This document shows positions 63,842-64,000 of a stretch of DNA of 64,000 nucleotides, piece after piece. A program made the position numbers and the translations under genes. The stretch's first letter is position 1, and each line of letters begins with the position of its first letter. Where the stretch lies: NCBI GenBank assembly GCA_017649925.1, contig JAGCFX010000047.1, positions 32,867 to 96,866 on the forward strand. The letters are read 5' to 3'. The notes under the pieces were generated by a model. The model saw only the letters and a list, made by a program, of their open reading frames with translations, was not told the origin of the DNA and searched no databases. This stretch comes from Paludibacteraceae bacterium. Lineage in GTDB: Bacteria; Bacteroidota; Bacteroidia; Bacteroidales; Paludibacteraceae.

Positions 63842-64000
63842 TTAATAACTAAGATTTTTTTTCGCGTCGTAAGACTCAGTGGTCTTTGTCTGAATCATGA
63901 CGGATGTGTCGCCTTTTTGGTAGAACTCGGATTTGTTCGTGATAGTGCGCACTACGTTGCACGAAGAAAGTCCGAACGCTGCCCCGAGGGCTGTCAGTGC
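63842..64000 (-). CDS. small lipoprotein, C-terminal part
   Basis: The last 52 residues of a leftward gene that begins outside the window; the stop TAA is at 63842-63844. The visible part starts inside a lipoprotein signal (ALTALGAAFGLSSC) with the lipidated Cys, then NVVRTITNKSEFYQKGDTSV and a polar end KKNLSY. The mature protein would have only about 40 residues. I recall similar very small lipoproteins in Bacteroidales, without a known function. Confidence 0.75.
   Translation of the reverse strand, partial: ALTALGAAFGLSSCNVVRTITNKSEFYQKGDTSVMIQTKTTESYDAKKNLSY

Noticed and set aside
1-64000. Prophage or integrative element
   Set aside because: No integrase, terminase, portal, relaxase or transposase gene was seen, and no flanking direct repeat at the tRNA-Leu gene.

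Overview
This window is a piece of chromosome from a Bacteroidota bacterium, most likely an uncultured gut-type member of Bacteroidales. Three things point there. Promoters follow the Bacteroidota form: TTTG at -33, a spacer of almost always 20 nt, then TAnnTTTG at -7. Housekeeping gene families are of the Bacteroidales kind: fused SecDF, short archaeal-type ProRS, the DUF4270, DUF4294 and DUF5715 families, and an rsfS-ftsH cluster. Large secreted proteins (BspA-type leucine-rich repeats, GWxFxGW/LYAVY modules, DPTDPT linkers) share one short C-terminal tail. Lipid A genes show a Gram-negative envelope. There is no rRNA, CRISPR array, integrase or transposase; the only tRNA is tRNA-Leu(UAA).

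Layout. 1-6.8 kb: the end of surE and a small membrane protein converge on a leftward operon rsfS-ftsH-M16 peptidase-lpxB. 6.9-12.1 kb: a BspA-type secreted protein, an AT-rich DUF2971 gene, a probable structured non-coding RNA with its own promoter and terminator (9943-10229), and a second secreted tail protein. That protein is the last gene of a ten-gene leftward operon starting at tdk (tdk-priA-nucleoside kinase-SDR-alcohol dehydrogenase-macro-like-hydrolase-73 aa ORF-msrA-secreted protein). 19.8 kb: divergent promoters for tdk and aroB. 20.9-29.9 kb: another long leftward run, HD hydrolase-lpxD-lpxC-lpxA-glnS-nuclease-like protein-phoH-secreted tail protein. 30-38.6 kb: two very large secreted proteins and a small membrane-anchored one.

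38.7-43.3 kb: feoB (with a degraded G domain), pepD and a MATE exporter. 43.3-49.4 kb: a rightward operon yhcH-glgB-thioredoxin lipoprotein-nagB-cysS-DUF5715 protein. 49.4-56.6 kb: parE with a small Cys-rich protein leftward, and secDF-clpP-clpX rightward, closed by a bidirectional terminator. 56.7-58.9 kb: a GT5-like glycogen synthase and a DUF4270 lipoprotein. 59-63 kb: panC-pdxB-proS-DUF4294, then tRNA-Leu, a GC-rich repeat, a small conserved protein, and the end of a small lipoprotein gene that runs off the window.

How it fits together. Most genes are core metabolism, protein quality control (FtsH, ClpXP, SecDF), envelope biogenesis (LpxA, B, C, D) and translation. The accessory part is a set of five secreted proteins with a common C-terminal tail of about 25 residues (K-h-h-R-D-G-Q-h-h-h ... 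Y-x-x-x-G). Two of them sit as last genes of housekeeping operons. Other points that stand out are the non-coding RNA candidate, FeoB with a lost switch region, LpxC without the FabZ domain usual in this phylum, short repeats inserted in frame in lpxD, pepD and a secreted protein, and a promoter plus hairpins embedded in the end of pdxB ahead of proS. All assignments come from reading the sequence; no database search was run.
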